Of a stretch of 64,000 bases of DNA, positions 11,301-24,000 are shown in pieces. The position numbers and the translations under genes are program-made. Each line of letters opens with the position of its first letter. Positions within the stretch are counted from its first letter, which is position 1. The stretch is from Theristus sp. LFF4_11 (taxonomy: Eukaryota > Nematoda > Chromadorea > Monhysterida > Xyalidae): NCBI GenBank assembly GCA_030248135.1, contig JASANC010003655.1, positions 1 through 64,000 on the forward strand, read 5' to 3'. A model generated the notes under the pieces. It was not told where the DNA came from, did no database searches, and saw nothing but the letters and a program-made list of their open reading frames with translations.

Positions 11301-13048
11301 AGTTTAACGCCGTGTAAATGTTTGAAAAATTTAGCTGCTTTTTTGGTCGTTAACTTTTTTTGCTGTTGTTCGAGGCAACATTGTGGAAAACAGTCCGTAT
11401 AATAGTGCAAATACAAGCAAGCAACCACCGCGACCTTGAATGCAACACGCGTGAATTTTTTGCGCGTTTTTTCGCAATTTCGCAGCGGTCTTGTTTCGCC
11501 CTTTCTGGAAAAAAGTAGCCGCCGTCCGAAACGTGTCCGCGGAAGAACGTTTGCTATTAATCAAGCAGCGCCGTTGAAAATGAATGCATCGCTGTGATGT
11601 GGTCATCGCAAAAGTGACATGCACCTGAAACTATGCTACACAACAACAATTCGCTTGCGCGTTTGTTGCCCTTTCGATCTGCAGAGACGGTGTCTATGGC
11701 CCTATGCCTAAAACTCAGAGATAAGCATCAAACGTTTCAAGTGTCGGTTGCGGTTTGTTGACAGCCGCACGCTGCAGTCACTCATGCCAGACTGACCGCT
11801 TACCGACGGACGCACTTCATATTTCATGGTGACGTGTAGTGTCCCAGCTGCACTGGCGTGTGCGGAGGCAAATCGGAAAGAGGCACGCCGCAAAATCGCG
11901 CCTTTTTTATCAAACGCATGACGCGCGCGCACGCACGCGTGTGTTGGTGTCACTTTCACGTCTGTCAGCATTTCAAGTTCATTTTTTTGAGTTACGATCC
12001 GTCAGTTTTGGTGTGTGACGGCTATACGATGCGGTTTTCTGTGGGCTGTTACACGCGCGCGCGCCCACAAGTTTTCCGTATCGTATGCGGATTTTGGCGG
12101 CGTGAAGTGTTTTTAGCCACAATTTGCATTTACACTGTTTTGGCTGTCAACTTTCATTTTGAGGTCATTTCGCATTTCGAAGTGAAATGACCAAAATGAT
12201 TGTGGACAGCAGTTTGGTACATCTGTGCATTTTGATGAGTTTGTGATTTTTTTGCGCGTGTGACAGTACCTCAACTTTGGTAGCACGTAGTCGGAAACTT
12301 GATATTTGAGATTTTAGTTTTTCATTTTATTGTTTCTCATGGCAATTCAGTACTATCATCTGATGATTCTAGGTCTCTTTTACCGTGCACCGTTTTGGGC
12401 TGCTTTCCTTTTTCATCGTTTGTACAAGTCATGGAACGCATACATCGATAATTAGTAAAGACCCCGCCCACTAGTGCGCATACAGTGTTTTTTGGAATGA
12501 AAATTCAGTCTTTTTTCAGATTTCTCTGAGACTTTTTCTGTCTATATATATTTTTTGTCTGCTGCAGTTCTTCACTATTGTCTTTTTTCTAAGATCCCAT
12601 AAAAACTTTCACAGTGCGCAAGCCGACATTAAGAGACAGTATCATGTATGTTTTACGACTAAACCCGAAAGTTCACAGCCGATTATTGTGTTTTCGTAGA
12701 CATGTGTAATTCGTTATCAATTCTGACCATCAAACACTCTGACCACCTTCTGTTCATGGGGCAGTTTATTTTTTCTGCTTCTCCTTCTGTTGCATGCGAT
12801 TTTTTCTGTTCTGCTACAGTAGCATTGCACATGTGTTCGTGCGTTTTTTACGATTGCGTGCATTTTTTTCATCCGTTCAAAAGCACACCAACCGCCGGCC
12901 TGCTTTTATGGACTTCAGTCGTGTTTTTTTTCTCAACATTTTCATCATAAAATTTAGCGCACATTATGTACAAAACGTTTCACTGTCTTCATGAAGCCTT
13001 TTTTCGAAACTCTGATGCGTACACACACATGTGTTCATTCAGTTTCAG
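8379..13048. other. Intergenic, no gene seen
   Basis: This is AT-rich DNA with many T runs between RABGGTB and the bHLH gene. I see no open stretch with coding character. A half-copy of the mini hairpin MITE (ending CTCCATGAATGCCGC) lies near 8735-8770. CG/GC alternation occurs near 11920-12065. Regulatory DNA for the bHLH gene could lie here, but nothing specific can be named. Confidence 0.5.
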
Positions 13049-13089
13049 AGCGTGTGTTCACAGCCACGATTCGTCAACAATACCAAAAA

Positions 13090-14165
13090 ATGAACATTTC
13101 ATCGGACACCGAGCAAAAGCTGACGCCGCTGCCGCTGTTGATGGGCGACGCGTACAGCCACGCAGGCATGCTCACACACGGCTCGTATGCCGACTACGCC
13201 CAGCCTGGTGCGCCCAGCGGCGTCGTCGCGTCGACGCCGCATCATTTCCTGTTCCAGCCAACCACCAGCTTCGTGCATCATCAGGTTCGTGTGCTGTCAT
13301 GTCACCACCGAATATTTGTTTTATTCAGTTCAGTTTGATAGTGTTTGAAGTTCCGAGAACTTCACTGCTCGTTCTCGTTTCACTTCACAGTTTGTCACCC
13401 TCGTGACCTGGTGGTAGTGCGTTAGACTTTTTTCTGTGCGCTCGGGGGATCGAGCTTCGCCGAGGGGTGTATAGGCAGAGAAAACTCGATGGGCGCCCTA
13501 CTCAATGGCGTTCTGTTAGCCCTGGCTGAAAACATCGTCTAAAAATCCCAACAACACAACTGCTGCACTTTCAGGACGCCATGCAGAGTCCGCTGAGCAC
13601 GATCGCGCACAGCGCGTTCCCATTCGACGCGTCCGCTTGTTCGCATTCGAGCGCGTTCGTCCGTTGCAGTCAGAGTGTCTCGCCGAATTCCACGTTCTCC
13701 TACGACGCCCGACCGCCGCCGGGCGCATTTCCACCGCAGCCGACGGCGCAGTTCACCGCCAACGACGTCGCTAATAGCAATAATAATAACAACAATTTCC
13801 CGAGCGACGAAGATCTACCGTCGCCGCCGCCAATGAAACGCGCCCGAAGCGGCAGCACGCAGCCGAGCAAGGGCCGGTGCGGCGGCGGCAGAGCGGCCAG
13901 CGCCAACAGCGGCAAGTCCTCCGGCGGCGACGGTCGCAGCGGCCAGAAGCCGCCGACCGCTCAGGTGATGCGTGTGCGCCGGGTGCAGGCGAACGCGCGC
14001 GAACGAAAACGAATGAACAACCTGAACGTGGCGTTCGACAGTCTGCGCGACGTGCTGCCGGAGTTGGAGGCCGGCCGGAAACTGTCAAAGTACGAAACAC
14101 TGCAGATGGCGCAGCAGTACATCAATTGTCTCTGTAACATTCTCAATCGGTCACCGTCAAAGTGA
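13090..14165 (+). CDS. lin-32: Atonal/LIN-32-type basic helix-loop-helix transcription factor
   Basis: This is a nuclear E-box-binding proneural factor, expected to act as a heterodimer with an E/daughterless-type partner. The two exons are 13090-13284 and 13575-14165, joined in phase 0, giving 261 residues. The bHLH domain occupies residues about 198-254, near the C-terminus. Its basic region is [16 protein letters not shown] and helix 2 includes [15 protein letters not shown], which is typical of the Atonal/LIN-32 group. The N-terminal half is low complexity (Asn run, Pro, Gly/Ser), and a basic patch PMKRARSG could be a nuclear localisation signal. The ATG at 13090 is preceded by a strong TTTCAG acceptor ending at 13048, so the mRNA leader is probably spliced or trans-spliced there. 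The single intron contains a SINE. The exact orthology (lin-32 versus another atonal relative) is inferred from the bHLH alone. Confidence 0.9.
13402..13538 (+). mobile_element. tRNA-derived SINE, copy 2
   Basis: The A-box-like CGTGACCTGGTGGTAGTGCG and B-box-like GGGGGATCGAGCTTCGCC are followed by the body AAAACTCGATGGGCGCCC and the end GCCCTGGCTGAAAACATCGT. It is homologous to the minus-strand copy at 6043-6204 but lacks about 15 bases in two places. It lies in the only intron of the bHLH gene, ending about 36 bases before the 3' splice site. Confidence 0.75.
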
Positions 14166-17100
14166 TTTTGCTTGTTTTTTCGCTCGCACACACACTTTTT
14201 TCTCACACGTTCTCGCAACCGCAACATGCACAAAACTCATAATACACGGCTTTCACTTCACTTTTTCCAATGATTTTTTTTATATCTTGTCGTTGTATGT
14301 CTTCTTTCTGACGTTGCATAATCAAGTTGGATCTCACGCAGCTTGTCAATGTTGTTGAAACTGACCAAAACGTGTATTTATTTCACCTGCGTCAGACAGG
14401 TTCGTTCGCAACACGAGTAACCTTTATTTTGATTCGATTTTGATCTCCAATTCATTGTATATAAGATCGTTTTCACACTTGTAATGTTTTGAATGCCTGA
14501 TTTTTCAAATTTAACCCTCAGTTTTGTTTGAATTTCATGGTTGTGTGCTCAAGAAAGTGCCCTAAAGACCAAAAATTTGTGTTGTCTGCTTGTCTGATTT
14601 TGTTAATCTGAAAAAACAAAAAAATAAGCAGCAAGTACCAAGCCGCAACACCGGCAACAGTATTACACCATTTCCCTCATTTTTCACAAATTAACTGCAT
14701 GAAAAGTAGTTACCGCACTAATTGGTGGCCATGCATTTGCGCAATACGCACTAAAAAGGTCACAAAAGTCGTATTAGGTAATTATGATTTATTTTTTCTT
14801 ATCAGGCATTAAGGTACAACAACTTCATTTAATGGTGCTATTTCCTGTTGTGCTTATTTATTACGGGTCAGTGCCTTTTTGACCCGCGCACACCGCCTTA
14901 GTTTCCCGCGTGTGTTACACCGACTTCAGGGCAACAACAATAGAGTCAAGTAACAAGATTGTCTCTCTCTGTTTTTTTCAGTCTGGTCTACTATACTTTA
15001 ATAATTGTTGTATCTAGAAAAATTCCGTTGTTGCTACAAATTCGGCACACCTGTAATTAGCACTTTTCAGACGAAACAAAGACCGCGCACCGCCCTTTCT
15101 TTTGTGTTTTTTTATAACTAATGTTACGTTTCGGCCCGCTTTTTTTCTGTCATGCCCAGCCACGCGCCAACGTGCGTGTCTGGTCGGCTGGAAAATTAAG
15201 AGAAACGCAATATTGCTGAGCAATATTTTTCTGCTTTCCGTTGCACCATTGGCCGAAAAGTCATCCGAACAAACGAATAACAGTAATAATGTGTTTTTGC
15301 TTTTTCTTTCCCGCATTTCACAAATTTATAGTCATTCTGAAAACGATCGCTAAAATGTTTTTCACCCAGCATGCACAATTTTGCACGTTTTTTGGGAAAA
15401 TCAATGTAAACTTGAACGACCGTCTGGGGAGTACTTTACAGGAGCAGTTTTTGAAACGAATAAAAATCCGATTTTTCTGTCGGACGCAAAAAACATTTTG
15501 TAAAGTGCAGACGTTTTTTCGGAGGGTACGTGAAAAAACTCTCTAATGCCGAAAACGATCAAAGAGAAAACCAGTTCCACCAACACCCCCAGTGGCTGGC
15601 AGCACAGCATGAACTGAACTGAACGATTATGAATTGTAATGCAAACCCACCATACGACGGTTCTTTTTTCAATTGAACAAAAAAAACAGCTGTATAGCCA
15701 TTATAGGGAGAAAACGTGCGTCGACGACTTGCACAGTTTGATTTTTCAAAAGTAAAAGTTTCATGCTCGAAGTGGGATGCGTTTATAAACGTGCAGTCTG
15801 AACTGTCTGAAACCGCACAGAATTCGCTTATTTTGAGGAAATAGATTTTCTAGAAATTGTGAGTTTGTGCCAAAACCCAAACGGCAACAGGTGTCGGAAG
15901 TCTGTTTGACGCGGTAGAGAAACTCAAAAAATACACTTTTAATCGGGTTTATCTTGTCTTACCATCTAGATGGTGTAAATGATATGACCCGTCATTTTAA
16001 TTTGTCTTGGCACTTGCGGTCACTTGATATGGTAAACTGACACGCTGTATTATGATTTATGAAAATCCAATCACTTGAATCGATTGAATGAGGAGAAACT
16101 GGACGGTTAGACTATGTTGAACTCAAAGATTTCGCATTTTTGAGTCACTTAGTCGAAACATTTCAAAGTTGCAATTTTTATTATGCAATTTCAAGCTACA
16201 GTGTTCAAACTAAACTGTAATAGTGTTTAGAAAAAACATGTTCAAAATCTTTTCTAAGGTCTAATTTAATCTTCTTATCCTCTGCAGTTGAACAAAAAAC
16301 TGTTTTCATCGCAAACGTTGATAAAATCTGTGGGCAGGAGCACGGTCATTTGCACGCCTTGGAAATACTGAAGAACAAAACTACTTGTGTGGTGGATGCA
16401 TGGGTACCCGCGGAAACTTTGGGCTGGGGTGGGATGCTAAGTTTACGGAATTGAACGCAGTGCCATTTGTCAAATTATGATGATTTGTCAAATATAAACG
16501 CTTCAGTGCATGAATTTGATTGATTGAATAGCGTCTCATGTGCATTTCGTTTGTACACATTGGAACAAAATCGTTATTATTCTTTACATGTTTGTTGAAA
16601 AACAACAAATGATTGCAAAGAACTTGACCCCAGTTGACTGTTGTTGTAAAGCAACTGAAGTTGCAGGCAGGGGTCACTGAAAGAAATGTCAGGTCTTTGG
16701 GGCACATGGTGCTGCACCGGGTAATGAAGCCGACTAAAAAGAACCTGACTGAATTTAAAAAAATCAGAAAAAAATCAACTGAAAAATTAAAACCCCCTAA
16801 AAACTAGAACCCACAAAAGAATAACACACCGTTGCATGATTCGTTGAATTAAAAAACAAACAGTTTAATCGATTTTTATTGTTTTATTGGTTTTATCACA
16901 AACAAAAACGTGAATACCTCAGTCATCAAATTTTCAAGGTTTCGGATATACACCGCTTGGAACAAGTACTCTAAGGGCAGTAGAGCTCAATAACATTGAT
17001 ATACGTCATTGCTTAACAATTGCTTATTACGTTTTTTCAACACTGGCTCCATCACCGTTTAACAATTTGAAAAAAAATTAAACAACAATGCGTTTCTGCT

Positions 17101-18052
17101 ACTTTCAATACGGTATTCCCCTTTTCATTGAATCCCAATTTAACACATTTCGTCATATTATGAGATATTATGCCATATAAAATTTCATTATACCCGGAGA
17201 AAAGCTTTGTCTGTAAAAGGTAATAAACTATTTTTGTGAAAGTAAGAGTGTGAAACAACAAAACAATATGATATACAGAGCTGCTTGCCAAACGATAGAC
17301 TTAAAAAATGCCAAATTAACACAAAATTGCTACATTCAACGTTAGTAAGTAAACTTCTGATCACCTTTCAGAGGGAAAAAGCAGAATGGCAAAGAAGAAT
17401 AAAATCTCAGACTCAAATGGTCCTCAGTCGAGTAGAAATAACATAAATCTGCAGTACAACAACAAAAAAACAGCACAGCGTTTGACTTTTTTATTATACT
17501 TTTCGTTTGAAAAACGTTTTGCGAAAGTAACACACAAGTAGATCTCAGGATTTCAGCAGTAATACAACACAAGCTTAGCAAGGGTTTTCAACAAATACGT
17601 GAATCGCATAAACAAATAAATAGAAAAAACATACTTGAAACTAAGCTAGGCTGCAAACAAGATTAGCAAAACTTCCAAGTTGTTCCCAAACGAAAAATTA
17701 TGTGATTATTCCTGAAACTCTAAAAATAACAGAAACAGATATTTTTTTGTCGCAGCAACATAAACATATGTATAAACAATTGAAGTTCACCGTTTTCAAT
17801 CGTGAAGTTACATGTTACCAAACATTTTTTCAACAGTTTCTATCCAGCGATACAACATTCATGTTGGCACCTTATACAACGCAAACAAAACTGCTTAATT
17901 AAGAAGTGAGTGGCCATTTTCGTAAACAAGCGAACACAAATCCATTCAGACACACAAGTCTCACAGGTTGGACATAAACTGAGGGGAACCAACAAAAACG
18001 CAAAACAACACAATTTTCAACGATTTCAATTCACAAGCAACCAATTAAAAGA
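14166..18052. other. Intergenic between convergent bHLH and filamin genes
   Basis: This region separates the 3' end of the bHLH gene (plus) from the 3' end of the filamin gene (minus). It is AT-rich, and open frames are short with no coding character. I see no clear transposon or RNA gene here. The 3' UTRs of both genes must fall within it. Confidence 0.5.
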
Positions 18053-21000
18053 TCAATAGCCGTTGGCGACCGGGTGTCTCTGCGTGGAGCGTCTGCTGTT
18101 CAGCGTGCTGCTGTGCTCTGCATAACTGATCGCGGGCACGCCCATCATTCCTGGACCGCCTGCTGGAGGCAGGGGTCGCCCCGGCAGTGTTCCGTACATC
18201 AGAGGCACTGGCGGCGCTGGCGGCCGGCCAATCATCGGCTGCGGCCCACTGGGCGGCGGGGGCCCAACCATTGGGCCGGGCGGGCCCATCCAGCCTGGTG
18301 GGATGAACGGCGACACGGGCGGCGGTGACGGGGGCTGACCGCGCAGGAAGCGGTCCAGTTCAGACTCGGTGTCAAAAATCATCACCATGAACGGGCTGCC
18401 GGGCACGTGTTCGCCGGCCCACTTCACCTCGATCACATAGTCGCCCGGCTCACGAGGCTCGTACTTGCAGTTGATCGTTCGATTCTGCTTCTTTTCGCGG
18501 GTCATGTCGACGTTGAACGCACCTGCACATGGAATGACTTCGATGACAATGGATCGGAGTTGATAAAAGCCAAAAGGCGGGTTTTCAAATAGTTTTGACA
18601 GAGAATATTTGCCGTGAAATCAAACAAAACAAAAATATGAACAGAAAACTGATAAACGTGTGTTGTTTCAATAAAATGCCTTTTCAGAAGGTCCACGTAT
18701 TCAGAAGGTTTACCTTTTGGTCCACGTATTCGAACGGTCAACTGGCCAGCACCGGCGCCTTTTGTCTCAACCACAAAGTTTGACCTGAATCGTGACAGAA
18801 TACCGTGCTCAACGCCAGGCCCATAGACGCGAACTTTCTCTGGGTCGGGCGGGTGCGACACGTAGATCGTGTATGGACTTCCTGAAAGAAACGTCAGAGG
18901 GGGTGCGAGTTTGGTTTGAATCACAGTACCACCAAATGATATCTGCGGGGTTTCGCAATCGTCTGACGGCGGGGCGGGGGAGGGGTGGGGGCGTGATGAA
19001 ATAATAAAAAGAGCTAAGCAGACAATAACCTTCCACATGTTCTCCAGAGTATCGAATGTTGAGCAAGTGCTTGCCAGTCTCAGTCGGTTTCATCACCAAC
19101 GTGTACGTGCCGTCGCGGTCGTTGTCATACAGCGCGCTGTAGCACAGTCCGCTCGGGCCAACGCACTCACATGTTAACTGGCCTGAACACAAGTTGAGTT
19201 AATGCCATTATGAATAGTTACTCACTCAACTTGGCACTTTGTGTTGCCAGGGTAAAACGATTTTCAAATTTCAAACCCATCCAACAACCAACCTGGTGGT
19301 GCAAGTCGTGTATCAATGACGGTCTGCATGTCCTGACCGATGATGCCGAACTTGAGTGTGTCCGTGTTGACGAGCAGCCGTTGGGCACCGCCTGCTTCGT
19401 GCACCTCCACTGTGAACGGACTGTCCTCGACCTCTTCCCCGTTCCACAGAACTTCCAATTTGTAACGACCTTCAAACAAAAGCACATAACAAACAAATGA
19501 ACAGAAAACTTTCACTACAGGTTTCTTAAAGCTAAAAATGGACACAGAAACTTGTGGACAGTAAAAATAGACACCAAACAAACCAGACACTTGCGGCTTG
19601 TAACTGGCACGATAGACGTTGTTGCCCAACTCCGTGATCGCCACAGGCACGTCCGCCTTTCTGCCCATCAGCACGCACGTCGGCGAGCCGCCGGCCGTGT
19701 CTGAACCGTCGATCAAAAACTCGGCCTCTTTCTTGACGAACGCCTTTTCGACACCGTCACCAGAAACGATCACTTTCAGGCGGTCAGGCGAATTCGGGTC
19801 GATTTGTCGGTGCTGCGCCCTAGAAGGACAAGGTATCATGTCATCGTTCGACGATCACAACAGGCAGCGACAGCCAACAACAGAAAGACCACTTATTGAT
19901 CGGCATACATATGTTTACTTGAAAGCAGTGAATTGATCTATATATTGTAATTTAGTGACTGACAAGTTTGATAGAAACCCAAAAACCAACCTCTTCTGGC
20001 GGGTCAGTGTTTCGCTGGCCGGCGTTGCGTAGCCATGCACTGCGGCCGTCGGCACGAGAATGTCATGGATCGCGAGTCGCAACTGATGTTCACCCTCGCT
20101 TTCAGGCGTGAATCGCAGTCGCCATTTGCCGTAGCCGAGGTGTTCGCTCGTCGCTGGCAGCTCTCGACCGTTGTGGTCTTTGACGATCGCTCGGATTTCG
20201 CCTGAACAACAGTTTATAAAGAATAACTTAAATGTGAACAATCGAAAATCGCCCGTTTTCAAGATACTTCGTTCACTTTGTTTACGTCGAAAACTAGAGT
20301 TGATTGTATTTACATTGATGCCTACGGTTTTCGCATTAGGACTTTGCAATGAAACCAACCCGGGCCAGCTTCACTCGCATCCACTGTGAGCACTTTTTCC
20401 TGTCCGACTTGCAGCAGCATTTCACGTTTCGATCCACCATCGTGCGACTTTTTGTCCGATAAACCATCGGAGATTCTCACATTCAACGGGTCAACCACTG
20501 GTACAGCGAATGGGCTGCCTGAAAGCAAAAGCAGCAAAACCCTATTTACAGCTGTATTTTAGAAATTGTCCAAACGCACTTACAACACTCGAAATATAAT
20601 TTTTTAACAAAAAACAACAACACAAAACGCACTAGGTATGGCATTGTTTTTCCAGTAAACGTGAACCTGGTGAATTCCGACTTCAATCGGCGCAAAGTTG
20701 ATCTCGTAAATTCCTTCGTCTGATTTTTTGCTTTCGTATTTCGTTTTGGACGTTGGTCCTAGAAGATGTTGCAGCGTAATTGTTTTAAAAAACACGGAAG
20801 AAATTGAAATATTCGGCTGTGCTTTTGTTTAAAACAAAGCTGAATACTTCTTGAAACCCGCAAAAGCAAAAAATTACAACTTGCTAACCATGAATCTCCA
20901 CTCGCAACGACCCTTTGCCTTTCTTGGAGTCAAAGTAGATGGTCGTCTTCTCGTTGATCACCGCTTTTTCTAGGCCAGGCCCATATGCCTTCGGTTTGTC

Positions 21001-24000
21001 TGGATCGTCGGCCGTGATTGTAACAGGGCTGTCTGTCAGATTACAAACAAAAATGTCTAAAATGCAAAACAAGATTCAAGAACCAACAGTTTAAAACAAA
21101 TGTCCACACTGCACTGACTAGCTGCCGGAATTCCGCCGTATTGAACGTTGACTTGATAGTCGCCAACGTGGGGTGGCACAAAATGCAGCTCATACACACC
21201 GTCGGGACGTGGACCGTTCACTTCGACCATTACAGGGTCACGGTTCAAGTCGTTCATGGAGCAGTCCAGCACTGAGTTACCGGCAGCGCTCGTATCCACT
21301 AGAAATAGACGGGAACTTTTCAAAAAAAAACAGACGAATACAAAACGGTCAAAGGATTTGCTGTTTGCCTATGCTGCATGTGAATCCAATCGCGTTCAAT
21401 ACAACAACTGCGAGTAAACAACAGACCAAGTATGACGCCTGGTTGTTTCGCGTAAAATCCGCTCGAATTTGCCGGTTTCATCGTGACCCGTGCTGGATCG
21501 TACACCTGCGCCACGAACGGGCTTCCACTGAGCGACTGGTCAGCAAATGCCACCGTGATGCTGTGCTCCCCTGCAATACTTTCGGAATAATAATCTGAAA
21601 CATAAAAAAAAGAACAAAAAACTGTTGTTATAAAAAACAAAAAAAAGTTTTTAAAACGGTGAATGGCAAATTCTGACTCCCTTCCCACGATTTACCGACA
21701 GTCGCTGGTATGTACTCGAAACGAAGGTTGCCATCTTTCTGTTGGAAACAGCGTACTGGCACGGCGCTACCGTCAGGAGCTGCAATAATTGTAGTTTAAC
21801 AAAAGTAATGTCAGAAAGTGGATTTATTTTCCCTTGAAATTTTCCGTTCGTTTTTGGGTCGGATACGTTGGCGTCGACTTTTGTGCTGTTGATTGTGAGT
21901 GACAGAGAGTTGAAAGAAAACTGAAACACACACGAACAAACTGGACGAACAGCGTGCGGGGGGGTACAATTCCGGCCCGCTAATTCCGGCCTGAAGAATT
22001 CCGGCCCGCTCATTCCGGCCCGAAGAATTCCGGCCCGAAGAATTCCGGCCCGGAGAATTCCGGCCCGGAGAATTTTCGCCAGCACGAACAATATTAAACC
22101 ACACGAAGTGATTTTGGTAATGAAATAATAAAATAAAAATATCGATGTTCACATGTTACAGTGTATTTTCAATGATGTTCGTCCTGTTTGCTTTTTTGGA
22201 AAGTAAAACCTTTTGGAAAAAAAGAAACTACAACTAAATTTTTAAATTTTTTATCATGAACAGGATTTGTGACCCTTTTACTTTATCAAAAAGGCTTGGC
22301 TTAGGATTAGGAACCTACAACAAGTCACTGCAAGCAAGTTCTAAACAAAAATAAAAAATCACTTTAAGAATTTATTTACCAAAAATCACTTCGTGTGGTT
22401 TATTATTGTTCTTGCTGGCTAATTCTCCGGGCCGGAATTCTCCGGGCCGGAATTCTTCGGGCCGGAATTCTTCGGGCCGGAATGAGCGGGCCGGAATTCT
22501 ACGGGCCGGAATTTCGCGGGCCGGAATAGTACACGAGCCAACAGCGTGCATAAACAGCAGGCAAACAAAAAGACACACGCACACACACAAATCATGCAAT
22601 CAATTGATGGACAGACACACTTTCCAGGCAATTTGTAATTTGTAATTTGTATTTAGACGACATGAAAACTGAACGACTGAAAAATCATTCTGTTGAATTC
22701 TGTTGAATAAACAGCATTTCCCCTGCAACGTACGCACCTGTGATTGAAGCATCTACCTCTCCGCGACCTGCTTCCCCCGGATAAACGTAGAAGCAAGCCG
22801 CTTTGTGTGCAGTCGCTTGTTTCAATCCGTCACCATCTACCTTAACTGACAGTGAGTCGCGCACTTCAAAGCAATACGGGCACTCTGGAACATTTTCGAA
22901 GCTAACGTTTTGGAAGTCGGATGCACATCAAGCAAACACGGTTATTGCACTGACTGCTGGCTCACCTGGCAACTTTACCCGATTAAACCAAACGTCCAGT
23001 TGGTGACGACCGACCCGCTTTGGAGTGACGCAGACGATTTTTGATTGATTACTGCTACGTGGAGAGTGCTCAGTGGATGACTGCTCCGATAAAAACTCGT
23101 GCGGGACATCTTGACCTTTGTCGTCAACGATTTTCACATCAACGTCACCGTCGCCGGCTTGTGTGAAGTCAACTGAAGAACAGCGTCAATATTGTCAAAC
23201 CATTCAAAGTCTGTAAAAAACACTTAAAAACAAACTCTCACCACGAAACGTGTGCTTCATATCAACCGTGGCATCGGTGAGCCCGACCACGTGCACAGCC
23301 GACAAATCGCAGACGTGACAAATGTACGCTGTGTCTGACGTCGATTCTCCGTCAACAGTGATCTCGACTCTGTGCGCTCCAATTGATTTCGGCGTGAACT
23401 CAGCACGGTAACTGGCGACCGAATGCACTGTCTGCGGTTGAATTGCGCACGACAGAATTCGATTGTTCGGGTCTGGAATTGTTCAACAGTCTGGTCAACT
23501 GAAATCAAACTGTATACCCAGCGTGCATGAAATATGGCGTACCAACCAAAAACGTTAATCGTCAACTCTTTTACATCGGCTGGCGCGTGCACGGTGAACG
23601 ACGCTGGTTGACCGACATGTGCCCAGCGCAGTCCGTCACCGGTCACATGAACGTCTTTTTTCGTTTCATCAGATGCTTTTATCACAATTGGCTCATCCTT
23701 TGTGACGCACGAGAATTTGTTGTAGAACAGTTCAACAAGATAGTCGCCCGGTTCATCTGGCGTGAATGAGACGATGTGCCATTTTCCGGGCGTCAGTGGA
23801 CGTTTCTCCAGTTGGCAAACCATTGGCCGACCAGTGGTGGCATGCTGCACTTGAACATCCAACGTTCCATTGCCAGCGTTCGTTGTGTTTACTGCAATCG
23901 TTAAAAGAAATCGGTTATTTTACTTTTCTGGAATGTCGGTTATGCTACACTGAAAAGCAAAAATAATTAAGTTCACTCAACTGCAGCTTACCTTTTAACT

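Noticed and set aside
21960..22530. Regularly spaced GGCCCGGAATTC units, superficially CRISPR-like
   Set aside because: The units are directly adjacent, inverted between two arms and flanked by a target duplication in a eukaryotic intron, so they are transposon arms rather than a repeat-spacer array.
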